In this document: piece by piece, positions 52,012 through 61,164 of the stretch | Layout of the letters: each line of letters begins with the position of its first letter | Position numbering within the stretch: position 1 is the stretch's first letter | The notes under the pieces: generated by a model | Told to the model about the DNA's origin: nothing | Database searches by the model: none | What the model saw: only the letters and a program-made list of their open reading frames with translations | From: JACKDX01 sp964640175 | GTDB lineage: Bacteria; Myxococcota_A; Polyangia; Polyangiales; GCA-016699535 | Assembly (NCBI GenBank): GCA_964640175.1 | Contig: CAZXFW010000012.1 | Span: 4,850-68,849 of the forward strand | Length of the DNA: 64,000 nt | Reading direction: 5' to 3' | Translations under genes and position numbers: made by a program

Positions 52012-53682
52012 TTAGGGCACGATCACCGACGCATCGGAGTGCTCCATATCACTTTCTTCTTTTGTTCTTGCACTGAGTGCGCCGCTTGGCAAATTGAGTA
52101 AAACTTCCGTGCTTATCCCAGGCTTGATCGTGACCAGTGCGTTAACAATCACATCCCCATTGCTTCGAGCTTCAAATTGGTATGCCCCTGGTGGAAATAA
52201 CAAACTTAAGTCCTCGTGGACAGGTAGTTCGCCATAACGCTCACCATCCACAAACAAGAGCGCGCCCTCCGCATCTGTCCTTACACGCACCTCTACCAAT
52301 TCCGAAGTTGATTCCTCCGGCTTTAGAACGTCCCCGTCGGCCTCTGTCGAGGACAGTCGCCGGCCAAACAATACGCCCAGATTAGGTTGGGAACCAAGCC
52401 ATGCTGCAAATCCACCCGCAAACATCAAAACGATGCTAAGAAGCCCCAAAAACAGAACTTGCTGAAATAAACTCCAAGGCTTGGACGTGCTGGCTGCACT
52501 CTCCGCCAGGATGCTCTCGCCAGAAGATCCGCCGCCCACAGGCACCTTACGCGTCGGAGGGACACCTTCGCGTTCTTGGTCAGGAGGTAGGGGGTACTGT
52601 TGATACGCAGCTTCTTCGTGAGGTTGTGCCGGCTGAAGACCTGCCCCCGAAAAATCAGCCACCACTGCGGTGACATTGTCATGGCCTCCACAGGTGTGTG
52701 CATGACGAATCAACCTCTCACACGCGATCTGAGGATTGGGTTCATGTATGAGAACCTCTTCAATTACTTCATCTGCAACCAACCCGGAAAGTCCATCCGA
52801 ACACAGCAAAAGCCGATCGTTGCGCCTAAGCCGAAGAAACGTCAGATCGATTTGCACTTCTTCTGTCGTACCCAACGCTTGCAAGATGATGTTTGAATGC
52901 TCAAAGGCTTCTGCCTCTTCTTTCGTGAGTTGCCCCGCTTCCAATAGCTGATTCACCAAGGACTGATCTTTGGTGATGGGTCTGAGCTTGCTATTGCGCA
53001 ACACATACGCACGGCTGTCACCCACCTGCGCCACAAACAACGTATCGTCTATCAACCCTGCCATCGTCGCCGTGGTGCCCATGCCATGGCGGTGACGGTT
53101 TGCACTTGCTTCCTGAAAAATCTTCTCACCGGCGCGCGACATGGCTTTGACCAGTCGGTTGGCGAACATATCGCGGCCCACAGGCGCTGGGGCGGCTTGC
53201 ATGTACTCGTAGATGATGTCTACGGCCATTTGGCTGGCAATCTCACCCGCAGCAGCACCACCCATGCCGTCACAGACCGCAAAAATGCTCCCTTTAAGGC
53301 CTATGGAGTGGGCTCGGAGCAGAGGATCTTGCAGGGCTCTGACTCCACGGCTCAAGTCAGCAATGATCCAATTGTCCTCATTGTGCTCCCGTACAAGGCC
53401 TACGTCCGTTGCACCAAACACATGAACACGAATGCCAGACGCAGTGTCTGATCCGATACGTCGATCTGCCGTGTTTTTGGTGCGTTGCAAATCCTCGTCA
53501 AAAGGCTCTGGCCTCAGCGTTTCTGCACCCGTCTCACCGGCATCGGCAAGCAACCCTCCCCGATGCGCATCAATGAGTGTATCTCTTTCATCCCGCACAT
53601 CGGCTGTGTCATGCAGCGATCGATCGGCAGTGGCCTCCCCCGTAGTACCGGTAGGCAACCCTTCACGCTCGTCATCAGGCAT
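52012..53682 (-). CDS. PP2C-type Ser/Thr phosphatase with C-terminal PEGA-like domain
   Basis: 556 aa. A disordered acidic N-terminus (about 1-85), a PP2C domain (about 90-345) with the metal site in CDGMGGAAAGEIAS, GTTATMAG, VAQVGDSRAYVLR, LCSDGLSGLV and HDNVTAVVADF, then a linker, one membrane helix (about 410-433) and a beta domain with VRVRTDAEGALLFVDGERYG typical of PEGA. Dephosphorylates phospho-Ser/Thr in the cytoplasm. Placed between two FHA genes; no kinase gene is in the window. Confidence 0.9.
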   Translation of the reverse strand: MPDDEREGLPTGTTGEATADRSLHDTADVRDERDTLIDAHRGGLLADAGETGAETLRPEPFDEDLQRTKNTADRRIGSDTASGIRVHVFGATDVGLVREHNEDNWIIADLSRGVRALQDPLLRAHSIGLKGSIFAVCDGMGGAAAGEIASQMAVDIIYEYMQAAPAPVGRDMFANRLVKAMSRAGEKIFQEASANRHRHGMGTTATMAGLIDDTLFVAQVGDSRAYVLRNSKLRPITKDQSLVNQLLEAGQLTKEEAEAFEHSNIILQALGTTEEVQIDLTFLRLRRNDRLLLCSDGLSGLVADEVIEEVLIHEPNPQIACERLIRHAHTCGGHDNVTAVVADFSGAGLQPAQPHEEAAYQQYPLPPDQEREGVPPTRKVPVGGGSSGESILAESAASTSKPWSLFQQVLFLGLLSIVLMFAGGFAAWLGSQPNLGVLFGRRLSSTEADGDVLKPEESTSELVEVRVRTDAEGALLFVDGERYGELPVHEDLSLLFPPGAYQFEARSNGDVIVNALVTIKPGISTEVLLNLPSGALSARTKEESDMEHSDASVIVP

Positions 53683-53684
53683 CG

Positions 53685-54611
53685 TTAGGCATGCCTTTCC
53701 GCATCCAAACTGACATGGCTCTCAAAACGGAACAGTTGACGCCCCATGCGGATCTGGTCTCCTGACTGTAATTTATGTTCGACACGTATACGCAGGCCAG
53801 TGCCATTGGATGATCCGAGATCATACAAGGAAAAGCTCCCGGTCGTCCTGTCTCTTACAATTGCCGCATGCCGACGTGAAAGAAAAGGATCATCTGTGAA
53901 TACAATGTCGCCGCTTTCCCTACCTAACACCGTCTCATCCCTATAGAGGGTGTACACATCGCGGCCCACGCCTTCTGTGGTATACTGCACAAGCCGCGCA
54001 GGCCGGGGAACTTCCGGCGTACCAAATACTCTGACGCCTTGCTGAAAGGCAGCCCCCAATGGCTGAACTTCGGGTAATAGCTCCAACCGAAGCACCTGTT
54101 GCCCAATGAGAACAGTATCTCCATGATTCAGTGGGACCGGATCGGTAATGCGGATATACACACCATTAACGCTATCCAGATCAATCACATAGTAATCATC
54201 TAAACGCCGCTGAAACCTCGCATGCCGCACAGACAAGAAGGGATCATCGGCAAACACAACGTCGCCTTCCAGCCGCCCGATATCCGTCTGTTCTTGATCC
54301 AAAGAAAGCTTGGCCCCATCACTTCCATTGGACTCCAAGCAAACCAAACACGTGTCATGATACGAAGGCGTTGCATTGCTTTTTAGCCCGGGCATCGCAT
54401 CGTCACCTAAAAGACGCATGCCACAATGCTTGCAAAACCTCATGTGAGCTGCGCTTTTTTCGCCACAGCCATCACACCGCAACTGTGCAGATATCTCTAC
54501 CCCACCCTGTTTGGGATAAGGAGGCAGAGGGTGCTCCTCACCTGGATACACGTCATGTGTGGGATCAATTCTATGAGCAAAGCTCTCGTCTCTCGTCGTT
54601 CGGTCTTGCAT
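53685..54611 (-). CDS. Double FHA protein with N-terminal zinc ribbon
   Basis: 308 aa. Zinc ribbon CDGCGEKSAAHMRFCKHCG (two CxxC). First FHA about 85-185 (IGRLEGDVVFADDP, HARFQRR, VIDLDSVNGVYIR), second about 205-300 (VLGRESGDIVFTDDP, RHAAIVRD, YDLGSSNGTGLR). It can bridge two phosphorylated partners. Adjacent (2 nt) to the PP2C gene in the same direction; this is the first gene of the cassette. Confidence 0.85.
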   Translation of the reverse strand: MQDRTTRDESFAHRIDPTHDVYPGEEHPLPPYPKQGGVEISAQLRCDGCGEKSAAHMRFCKHCGMRLLGDDAMPGLKSNATPSYHDTCLVCLESNGSDGAKLSLDQEQTDIGRLEGDVVFADDPFLSVRHARFQRRLDDYYVIDLDSVNGVYIRITDPVPLNHGDTVLIGQQVLRLELLPEVQPLGAAFQQGVRVFGTPEVPRPARLVQYTTEGVGRDVYTLYRDETVLGRESGDIVFTDDPFLSRRHAAIVRDRTTGSFSLYDLGSSNGTGLRIRVEHKLQSGDQIRMGRQLFRFESHVSLDAERHA

Positions 54612-54692
54612 AAGGCGGCCTAGTGGAACCCCGTCCTGAGTAAATCGTCAAGAATAATCCGTGAAAGTGAACAAGAACGGCTCATCCCTGGC

Positions 54693-54711
54693 CCCTTGGG
54701 CACCCCAAGGG
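54693..54711. other. Strong 8-bp hairpin in the 268-bp gap
   Basis: CCCTTGGG-CAC-CCCAAGGG (54693-54711) is a perfect stem with a 3-nt loop. No T-run follows on either strand. It sits between the FHA cassette and the acidic protein gene. A C-rich tract (54769-54780) follows downstream. Role uncertain. Confidence 0.4.
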
Positions 54712-54879
54712 TCACAAAAAGTGAATTTCATAGCTATTTTAGACCCTTTTTTGTGCATCGGCGGATCACCCCCTCCCCCCTCACATGGGTCCCTATGCCT
54801 CCCTTTAAACGCCTTTTCGTGGCTAGAGAGTGGCAATACTGTTGACAGCGTCCGTAACCTTGATCTATCGGGTGCCGAC

Positions 54880-55308
54880 ATGGAAATCATTCTTGACCGA
54901 CGTGCCCTTAAACAAATTCGCCTTTCGGCAACCGACGCCATTGAAGAAAATGACACCGAAACCTTGCGAGAAGACATTCACGATGCCTTTTCCGAGGAAC
55001 AGGTCGAAGAAATTGAACGCCGTATCGATGGTGGAGATTTCTACGAGCTACTGTCAGAGCTCATCGACGAGTGGTCTGGAGACGATGTCGATGAATTGCT
55101 GGAGTTAATCGAGGCCCAGCTGTCAGAGGCGGGTATGGAACTGAAATACGCCACTGACGAATACGAAGAAGAAGAGGAAGAAGAAGACGACGAGCCGCCC
55201 GCCGATGAAGAGGACGACGTCATCGAAGATGATGCCGACCTTGACTTGGACGATGACGACGATGATAACGACAAAGAGTCCGAGGAAGATACAGAAGACG
55301 ACCTCTAG
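54880..55308 (+). CDS. Acidic-tail protein, unknown function
   Basis: 142 aa from ATG 54880; the frame is open further upstream but reads low-complexity. The N-terminal 90 residues look helical and begin MEIILDRRALKQIRL; the last 50 are almost all Asp/Glu (for example EYEEEEEEEDDEPP, LDLDDDDDDNDKES). TTGACA at 54842 places a transcription start very near the ATG, so the mRNA may have little leader. Such tails mimic nucleic acid or bind basic proteins. Lies before tRNA-Thr. Confidence 0.6.
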   Translation: MEIILDRRALKQIRLSATDAIEENDTETLREDIHDAFSEEQVEEIERRIDGGDFYELLSELIDEWSGDDVDELLELIEAQLSEAGMELKYATDEYEEEEEEEDDEPPADEEDDVIEDDADLDLDDDDDDNDKESEEDTEDDL

Positions 55309-55371
55309 AGCGACGTATGTCGTTTTCAGCGGGCATCTTTTTTATGGCATCCAAGCAGTGTCTACCTATCC

Positions 55372-55444
<73 letters not shown>

Positions 55445-55547
55445 CTGTTTGTCTACTGCCTAGAACCCAAAACCTTTGCGCCAATTCGAAAAAGGCGCAC
55501 CAGGACGATGGTGGCCCAAGCGTAAAAGCCGTAGTAGATAGCGCTCA

Positions 55548-56636
55548 ATGGGATTTACCAAAACGATTCCTCCAATTGGCGCCAGCCCTGGCACGCTTTC
55601 TATCGCTGAAGGAGCTCCGCCGCCTCGTATCAGCGTCACCCTCTACAGTGAACACACCATTGAAGAACGCGCTGTCTACGATCTGGAAGAGCTGGTGAGT
55701 ATTCCCCATCAACCCATCAAAGCATGGGTCGATATCCAAGGCACAGGCGATGAAGACATCCTGCGTCGTATTGGAGAAATTTTCTCCCTACATCGGCTTG
55801 TCCTGGAAGACATCGTGAGTGTGCCTCAACGACCAAAGAGTGAAGTGTATGATAACCACCATTTGCTCATCACCCGCATACTCACCTTGCCTACGAATGA
55901 CACGCTCGATGTAGAACAAATGAGCACTGTGGTAGGCGCGAACTATGTACTGACCTTTCAAGAAAAGTATGGAAGCATTCTTAACCCTGTACGAACTCGC
56001 TTACGCAAGGGGCCGGGGCTTATCCGCAACGCAGGCCCCGATTATCTCGCCCATGGGATCTTGGATACCGTGATTGACGCGTATTATCCGATCCTGGAGA
56101 CCTTAGGCGACAGCCTTGAGCACCTTGAAGACCGGGTCATGGAAAGGCCCTCGGCAAAAACGCTCCAGCGCCTTACCACCATCAGACACATCTTATTGCA
56201 ACTTCGACGCACCCTCTGGCCACAAAGAGAAGCTGTCCAGCACATCTTACGTGAGGGCCAGCCCATGATCAGCGCGCAATCACGGGTGTATTTTCGCGAC
56301 ACTCTCGATCATTGCGTGCAAGTCACGGAAGCCACCGAATCGTATCGTGAACTCGTCCAAAGCTTAATGAACACATACCTTTCCATGCTTACTCAGAAAA
56401 CCAACGAAGTCATGCAGGTTTTGACCATCATCGCCACCATTTTCATTCCGCTGACGTTTCTCACAAGTGTCTATGGCATGAACTTTCACCATATGCCCGA
56501 ACTTATGGTGCCGTGGGCCTACCCCGTATTGATTGGTTTAATGACACTCATTGGCATTGGCATGCTGGTGTACTTCAGGCGGCGCGGCTGGCTCGGCTCG
56601 AATGATACAGATACGAAAGACGACAACTTCGATTAG
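55548..56636 (+). CDS. corA: CorA-type Mg2+/Co2+ transporter
   Basis: 362 aa, ATG at 55548. A large cytoplasmic domain, then two C-terminal membrane helices. The selectivity motif YGMNFHHMPE (Gly-Met-Asn) follows the first helix. Forms homopentameric channels for divalent cations. The C-terminus is short and charged. Ends overlapping the convergent LOG gene by 4 nt. Confidence 0.93.
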   Translation: MGFTKTIPPIGASPGTLSIAEGAPPPRISVTLYSEHTIEERAVYDLEELVSIPHQPIKAWVDIQGTGDEDILRRIGEIFSLHRLVLEDIVSVPQRPKSEVYDNHHLLITRILTLPTNDTLDVEQMSTVVGANYVLTFQEKYGSILNPVRTRLRKGPGLIRNAGPDYLAHGILDTVIDAYYPILETLGDSLEHLEDRVMERPSAKTLQRLTTIRHILLQLRRTLWPQREAVQHILREGQPMISAQSRVYFRDTLDHCVQVTEATESYRELVQSLMNTYLSMLTQKTNEVMQVLTIIATIFIPLTFLTSVYGMNFHHMPELMVPWAYPVLIGLMTLIGIGMLVYFRRRGWLGSNDTDTKDDNFD

Positions 56637-57178
56637 CCCAACACTGGGATAAGGCGCCTCCACAGTGCGCTGACATCCCTTTCCACGATTAATTGATCCA
56701 TCAGCGCTTCGGGGACAAATGCTTCGCGTGCCATGCGCTCAAACACGTCAAGCAATGCCTTGAAGTATCCTTCGGTATTAAGCAGCGCAATGGGTTTGTG
56801 GTGCAGCCCAAGTTGAAGCCATGTGATCATTTCCGTGATCTCTTCCAACGTCCCCATGCCTCCTGGCAATGCAACAAATGCATCCGCAAGCATGGCCATC
56901 GTTGCTTTGCGTGTATGAAGATCGGGCACTACCCGAAGTTCCGTAATGCGTGGATGCGCAATCTCCTTGTGCATTAAGCATTCCGGGATAACACCTATTA
57001 CTTCCCCGCCAGCTTGCATCACCGTATCTGCCAATACCCCCATTAGCCCTCGCGAGGCTCCCCCGTACACCAGCGTTGTTTTGGAGGCGGCAATGGCTTT
57101 GCCCATCTCAACGGTAGCTTGTTGATACACGTCGAGGCGCCCCGGACGCGAGCCGCAGTAGACACACACTCGTCTCAT
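56633..57178 (-). CDS. LOG-family phosphoribohydrolase
   Basis: 181 aa from ATG 57178 (MRRVCVYCGSRPG). Conserved VYGGASRGLMGVLADTVM and the catalytic ALPGGMGTLEEITEMITW (PGGxGTxxE). Members cleave nucleoside 5'-monophosphates such as cytokinin ribotides or AMP. The frame extends 20 codons upstream without sense. Divergent from the ZIP-permease by 60 bp. Confidence 0.9.
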   Translation of the reverse strand: MRRVCVYCGSRPGRLDVYQQATVEMGKAIAASKTTLVYGGASRGLMGVLADTVMQAGGEVIGVIPECLMHKEIAHPRITELRVVPDLHTRKATMAMLADAFVALPGGMGTLEEITEMITWLQLGLHHKPIALLNTEGYFKALLDVFERMAREAFVPEALMDQLIVERDVSALWRRLIPVLG

Positions 57179-57238
57179 CACGTCTTGTCTTACCCGAAGG
57201 AAGGATATACATCGAGACCTTTCTCGAAGAAACTCCAA

Positions 57239-59047
57239 ATGATACTCGCTTTTGTGATTACCACATTGTCAGTCAGCATAGGCATTGCCGTTGGACTGAT
57301 CGGTGAAAAACACACACCCTATGTTCGGCCCGTTCAAACGTTTGCCCTTACTGCAGCATTGGCCGTCGTGTTGGTCCAACTGTTGCCAGAAGCCATGGCG
57401 GAGCTTGGCATTGCAGGGCTAGGCGCGTTTGTAGTGGCATTGGCCGTGCCCACACTGTTGGAATGGCTTTATACCCACTTACTCAAAGCCAGAGTGTCTT
57501 ATGCAGTGGACGATCACCGCGTGGGCCTCGAGCTTGCGTTTGCAGGGCTCGCACTTCATCAATTTGGCGATGGACTTGCGATTGGAACGTACCTCACGAG
57601 TGCACAGACCCGCGTGCCTATCACAGTCCTTTGGGCGTTTTCATCCCATTCTATTCCTGTGATTGCTCTGGCAACACTGGCATGTAGAACACGCCTCGGC
57701 TCGCGTGCCGCTGTCCTCAGAGGGACAGGGTTTATCGCAGCAACCCTGGCAGGCATTGCGGTCTGTGGGTTTGTTCCAGACACGGTCACTCACCGCTACG
57801 CCCCATGGGCAGCCGCCGCAGTCAGCGGCTTACTTATTCATATCGTCGCTCACGACGTCACACACACCAAAGACACAACGCCTCTTTACCGTGGACTCGA
57901 CTTCGTGGCGTTTGGTGTAGGGATCTTGCTGGCCTATCTCAGCATGTATGGCTCTCATGACGACAGCGCTGCCACATCCCACATGCAACACGCCATCATG
58001 AACGCTTGGATAAGGCTGACGATCGATTCCTCTCCTTCGTTACTCATCGGCTTAGGCATTGCTGCCATAATTCAAATGTGGGGCTCTCGGTTACCTTTGA
58101 AATGGCTGGGCCAAGGAAGCACATTCCGCCAAGCCGTCCGTGGCGCCTTTATCGGAGCGCCCTTGCCCATCTGCGCCTGTGGGGTGCTTCCCATCACAGA
58201 ATCCTTGCGTCAACGCGGCGCACGCGCAGCACTTCTCGTTGCCTTTCTCATTGCGGCGCCAGAGCTTGGCATCGAATCGTTTGCACTGACAGGGCGATTT
58301 TTGGGATGGCCTTTTGCAGTCATCCGTCTCGCTGCCGCTGTCACGGTAGCAATTATCACCGCGCTCGCCGTGGCACGATGGAGCATGCGTGATTCCCATC
58401 CTTCCGCATCCCATACTCATTCCACAGCGTTAGGACCTGAAGAACCTGGCACGCCTCTGGTAAAGCGCTTTTCACGTAACTTGGACGAGTTATTGTATAC
58501 CATTGGCCCCTGGACATTTGCTGGCTTGGTCATCGCAGCCTATGTCGAAGCGGTGCTTCCAGAAGGATCCTTACAACAGCTTGCAACGAGCGGCATGGAT
58601 GTCGTCGTCATCACACTGCTTGCAGTGCCAAGCTATGTGTGCGCGGCCTCTGCCACACCGTTGGCTGCCGTGCTCATGCAAAAGGGGCTTTCAACCGGAG
58701 CTGCGCTCACTGCGCTTTTGTTGGGGCCTGCCACCAATATTGCAACCGTAGGCTTTTTACGCACGCAGTTTGGGTTACGCGCGATGATTGCCGGCTTGAG
58801 CGCTCTTGTCTTAAGCACGTGGGCTTTTGCCTATGCCTTGAATTTGAGCCCCGTCCCTTTGACCACAGAGTACCAGGTCACAAGCCACCCAGAACACCTT
58901 CACCCTTTGACACTGATGCTCACTGCGCTCTTATGCGTGCTCATATTGCGTAGCATGTGGCACCATGGGATTGGACCGTGGTTTCGTACGTTGGGAGATT
59001 TTTTGGCCATCTCCGACAAAGACCACGGCCACGCCCATGATCACTAA
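57239..59047 (+). CDS. Fusion of ZIP-like metal transporter and DUF318/ArsP-type permease
   Basis: 602 aa from ATG 57239. N-terminal half (about 1-255): ZIP-like, eight helices with HQFGDGLAIG in TM4 and SHSIPVIALA in TM5. C-terminal half (about 290-600): permease of the DUF318 (SO_0444-like) type with GAPLPICACGVLPITESL and AAPELGIESF, then SYVCAASATPLAAVLMQKG and GPATNIATVGFL. The tail is His-rich (HGHAHDH). The CxCG and His motifs suggest metal efflux; the fusion may couple uptake-fold and efflux-fold modules. Function inferred. Confidence 0.75.
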   Translation: MILAFVITTLSVSIGIAVGLIGEKHTPYVRPVQTFALTAALAVVLVQLLPEAMAELGIAGLGAFVVALAVPTLLEWLYTHLLKARVSYAVDDHRVGLELAFAGLALHQFGDGLAIGTYLTSAQTRVPITVLWAFSSHSIPVIALATLACRTRLGSRAAVLRGTGFIAATLAGIAVCGFVPDTVTHRYAPWAAAAVSGLLIHIVAHDVTHTKDTTPLYRGLDFVAFGVGILLAYLSMYGSHDDSAATSHMQHAIMNAWIRLTIDSSPSLLIGLGIAAIIQMWGSRLPLKWLGQGSTFRQAVRGAFIGAPLPICACGVLPITESLRQRGARAALLVAFLIAAPELGIESFALTGRFLGWPFAVIRLAAAVTVAIITALAVARWSMRDSHPSASHTHSTALGPEEPGTPLVKRFSRNLDELLYTIGPWTFAGLVIAAYVEAVLPEGSLQQLATSGMDVVVITLLAVPSYVCAASATPLAAVLMQKGLSTGAALTALLLGPATNIATVGFLRTQFGLRAMIAGLSALVLSTWAFAYALNLSPVPLTTEYQVTSHPEHLHPLTLMLTALLCVLILRSMWHHGIGPWFRTLGDFLAISDKDHGHAHDH

Positions 59048-59061
59048 GGTATCCGCTGCTG

Positions 59062-59373
59062 ACCTGAACGGCGCTGCAGGCCCTCCGGTCTGTGCACTTG
59101 TTGGGGCCAGTGGGTCCTGTACAGGTCTCCGACGCTTATCTCGCGCAGGCGCTCGATGAGGCTTTCTCACCTGAACGGCGCTGCAGACCCTCCAGTCTGT
59201 GAACTCGTTGGGGCCAGTGGGTCCTGTGCAGGTCTCCGACGCTTATCTCGCGCAGGCGCTCGATGAGGCTTTCTCACCTGAACGGCGCTGCAGACCCTCC
59301 GGTCTGTGAACTCGTTGGGCGAGTGGGTCCTGTACAGGTCTCCAACGCTTATCTCGCGCAGGCGCTCAATGAG
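59062..59373. repeat. Three tandem copies of a 107-bp unit
   Basis: Copies start at 59062, 59169 and 59276, each opening ACCTGAACGGCGCTGCAG. Copies 1 and 2 differ at about 5 of 107 positions; copy 3 has a 1-bp deletion and ends early at 59373. Each contains CAGACC-CTCC-GGTCTG (variants with compensating or broken pairs) and the CCTGTACAGG palindrome. The unit is not a multiple of 3, so open frames shift between copies; hence non-coding. Confidence 0.85.
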
Positions 59374-59700
59374 AATTCCCAAAAACGGCACTTAGGAGAC
59401 AGCCCTTGGGACGCTCAACTATCTGTATAGACGTTTGTTTTTGGGCCCCTGCTCGCCGCTAGGAGACCTGTCAGGCACCCACCGCCTTAACTTGCTCCGA
59501 CAAGCTTCGGGCAACTCCAGGGTGTAACCACTTGGCAAACGAGACACTTCACTTTGAGGCCAGTTCTTGCCTGTGGCGGCGCGCGCAGCGGCGGAGGAAG
59601 TCCGCGAGCGGGAGCGCAGCGGAAACCGCCGCGTTAAGCAGCGACGCTCTCGCCAGGGGATGATGCTTGACGGGGTTAGCCAATCCCTTACTGTGGCCCA
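59374..59700. other. Gene-free remainder of the 59.0-59.7 kb gap
   Basis: After the array, no ORF with a start signal is seen up to the MBL-fold gene. It holds TAGGAGAC twice (about 59393 and 59460), an ACCTGTCAGGC element also present in variant form beside repeat copy A (49865-49875), and copy B of the 62-bp repeat. Confidence 0.5.
59581..59642. repeat. 62-bp dispersed structured repeat, copy B
   Basis: Same direction as copy A and identical at 58 of 62 positions. The apical loop is GAGCGGGAGCGCA where A has GAGCAAAAGCGCA. Stem GCGGCGG/CCGCCGC and inner TCCGC/GCGGA are fully conserved. Lies 59 bp before the MBL-fold gene start. Confidence 0.75.
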
Positions 59701-60492
59701 GTGCAGATCACGATCTTAGGAAGCGGAAGCAGCGGCAATGCCACACTGATTCAGTCTGCTCAAACCGCCGTGCTCATCGACGCCGGACTGCGCATCGGCT
59801 ATCTCAAAGAACTCTTGGATGAACTGACAGGCTCCATCAGCCTCAACGGCATTGTCCTCACCCATTGCCACAGTGACCACGCCGCATATGCCAACCAGGT
59901 AGCACAGGCGTTCGATGCTCCAGTGTTTCTCACCCGTAGCACTGAACAACGTGTTCGGCTCAAAGGTGGTGTGCGACGTCGGATCTTTTCGGCCACAGAT
60001 GCCTTTCGTGTAGGCGCCATTCGCTTTGATCCGCTTCCACTCCCCCATGATGTCCCTCAGGTGGCGCTCCGTTTCTCTCACCGGCATGCGCAGGCAGCGT
60101 TGGTGACCGATCTTGGCTCAGTCCCACCAAGCCTCCTTGGGTATCTTAACGACTGTCACACGGTGCTTCTCGAATCGAACCACGACAGTGGCATGTTGGA
60201 AAAAGGTCCATACCCACCCTCGATCAAAGCCCGAGTCGCCTCGGATCGCGGTCATTTATCCAATGCCCAAACCGCCGAGGTGCTATGCCGACTAAGCCCT
60301 CGCACCCAACGTGTCGTTCTTATGCACTTATCTCAAAAGAACAATCACCCCGAACTGGCGCACGCCTCAGCGGAACACGCTCTACGCGGAACCTCCGTAG
60401 AACTCCATATCTCAAATTCATTGCCATTGAAATTTTATGTTCCTAGTATAACTCCAACAGCTCCGAGCCAGCAGCTCACTCTTGGCCTCTAA
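59701..60492 (+). CDS. Metallo-beta-lactamase-fold hydrolase (WalJ/YycJ-like)
   Basis: 263 aa, GTG start (MQITILGSGSSGNATLIQ). Metal site THCHSDHAAY (HxHxDH), then VTDLGSVP, LLESNHDSGM, and SDRGHLSNAQTAEVL with HLSQKNNHPE. Family members are YycJ/WalJ-like hydrolases, probably acting on DNA or RNA ends. No signal peptide. Copy B of the 62-bp repeat is just upstream. Confidence 0.88.
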   Translation: MQITILGSGSSGNATLIQSAQTAVLIDAGLRIGYLKELLDELTGSISLNGIVLTHCHSDHAAYANQVAQAFDAPVFLTRSTEQRVRLKGGVRRRIFSATDAFRVGAIRFDPLPLPHDVPQVALRFSHRHAQAALVTDLGSVPPSLLGYLNDCHTVLLESNHDSGMLEKGPYPPSIKARVASDRGHLSNAQTAEVLCRLSPRTQRVVLMHLSQKNNHPELAHASAEHALRGTSVELHISNSLPLKFYVPSITPTAPSQQLTLGL

Positions 60493-60502
60493 ATAACTGA
60501 TA

Positions 60503-61111
60503 TTACTTACGAATGTCTTCCAGCACCACCTCCAACAATAAGCCAATCATGTGGTAGGTAAGTCCCCAAATGGCCTGGTGGCCAACACGGTAAGCCGGCA
60601 CCGACATCGTCACGCCTTTTTCACGGCTGTACGCGTGCATGGCGTTGATTTCGCCACTTAGCACATGCGCCAAAGGCAGCCACAGCGCATCGACGACCTC
60701 ATCCGGGTTGAAATGCCATGGCGCTTCGTGCTGGAGCGCAAACACAAGCGGCACCACAGAGCCACCCTGAAACCTGCCACGCGCGCGGATGGGGATGGCT
60801 GGCAAGCTGCCCACATACTCTGCCATCTCCTTGAGCTGCCAGCCCACTTCTTCGAAGACCTCGCGCAACGCCGTATCCACCAGGTCGTTATCGGTAAGCT
60901 CGCTACGCCCTCCTGGAAGCGCCATATGCCCAGACCACGGATCGTGCGCACGTTCCGCACGTTGAATCACCAACATCTCACCACCGGTTTTCCCCTGCCG
61001 CAAAATCATGGCCACAGCAGCTTGTTGTTCCGGCGTAATCGACGGCCGCCCCTGCGAAAGGTGTGTCAGAAGCCTGGGTAATACCTCATGCATGTGCATC
61101 GTAAACTTCAC
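60503..61111 (-). CDS. Nudix hydrolase, CoA pyrophosphatase-like
   Basis: 202 aa, GTG 61111 (ATG 61099 possible). The region VIQRAERAHDPWSGHMALPG precedes the Nudix box GGRSELTDNDLVDTALREVF plus EEVGW. The first Glu of the box is replaced by Asn/Asp, as in some NudL-like members, but REVFEEVG is intact. Predicted to hydrolyse CoA or related diphosphates. Confidence 0.78.
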   Translation of the reverse strand: MKFTMHMHEVLPRLLTHLSQGRPSITPEQQAAVAMILRQGKTGGEMLVIQRAERAHDPWSGHMALPGGRSELTDNDLVDTALREVFEEVGWQLKEMAEYVGSLPAIPIRARGRFQGGSVVPLVFALQHEAPWHFNPDEVVDALWLPLAHVLSGEINAMHAYSREKGVTMSVPAYRVGHQAIWGLTYHMIGLLLEVVLEDIRK

Positions 61112-61164
61112 ATCCTAGGCCACATATCCCATAGTGACCTTGCGTTTTTTCGAATGATTCCCTC

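Noticed and set aside
59062..59391. CRISPR array in the tandem repeats
   Set aside because: Units are 107 bp, directly abutting with no spacers, and no cas genes are near.
58931..59391. Repeat-containing protein on the minus strand
   Set aside because: The 107-bp period shifts frame each copy; no start signal and no family.
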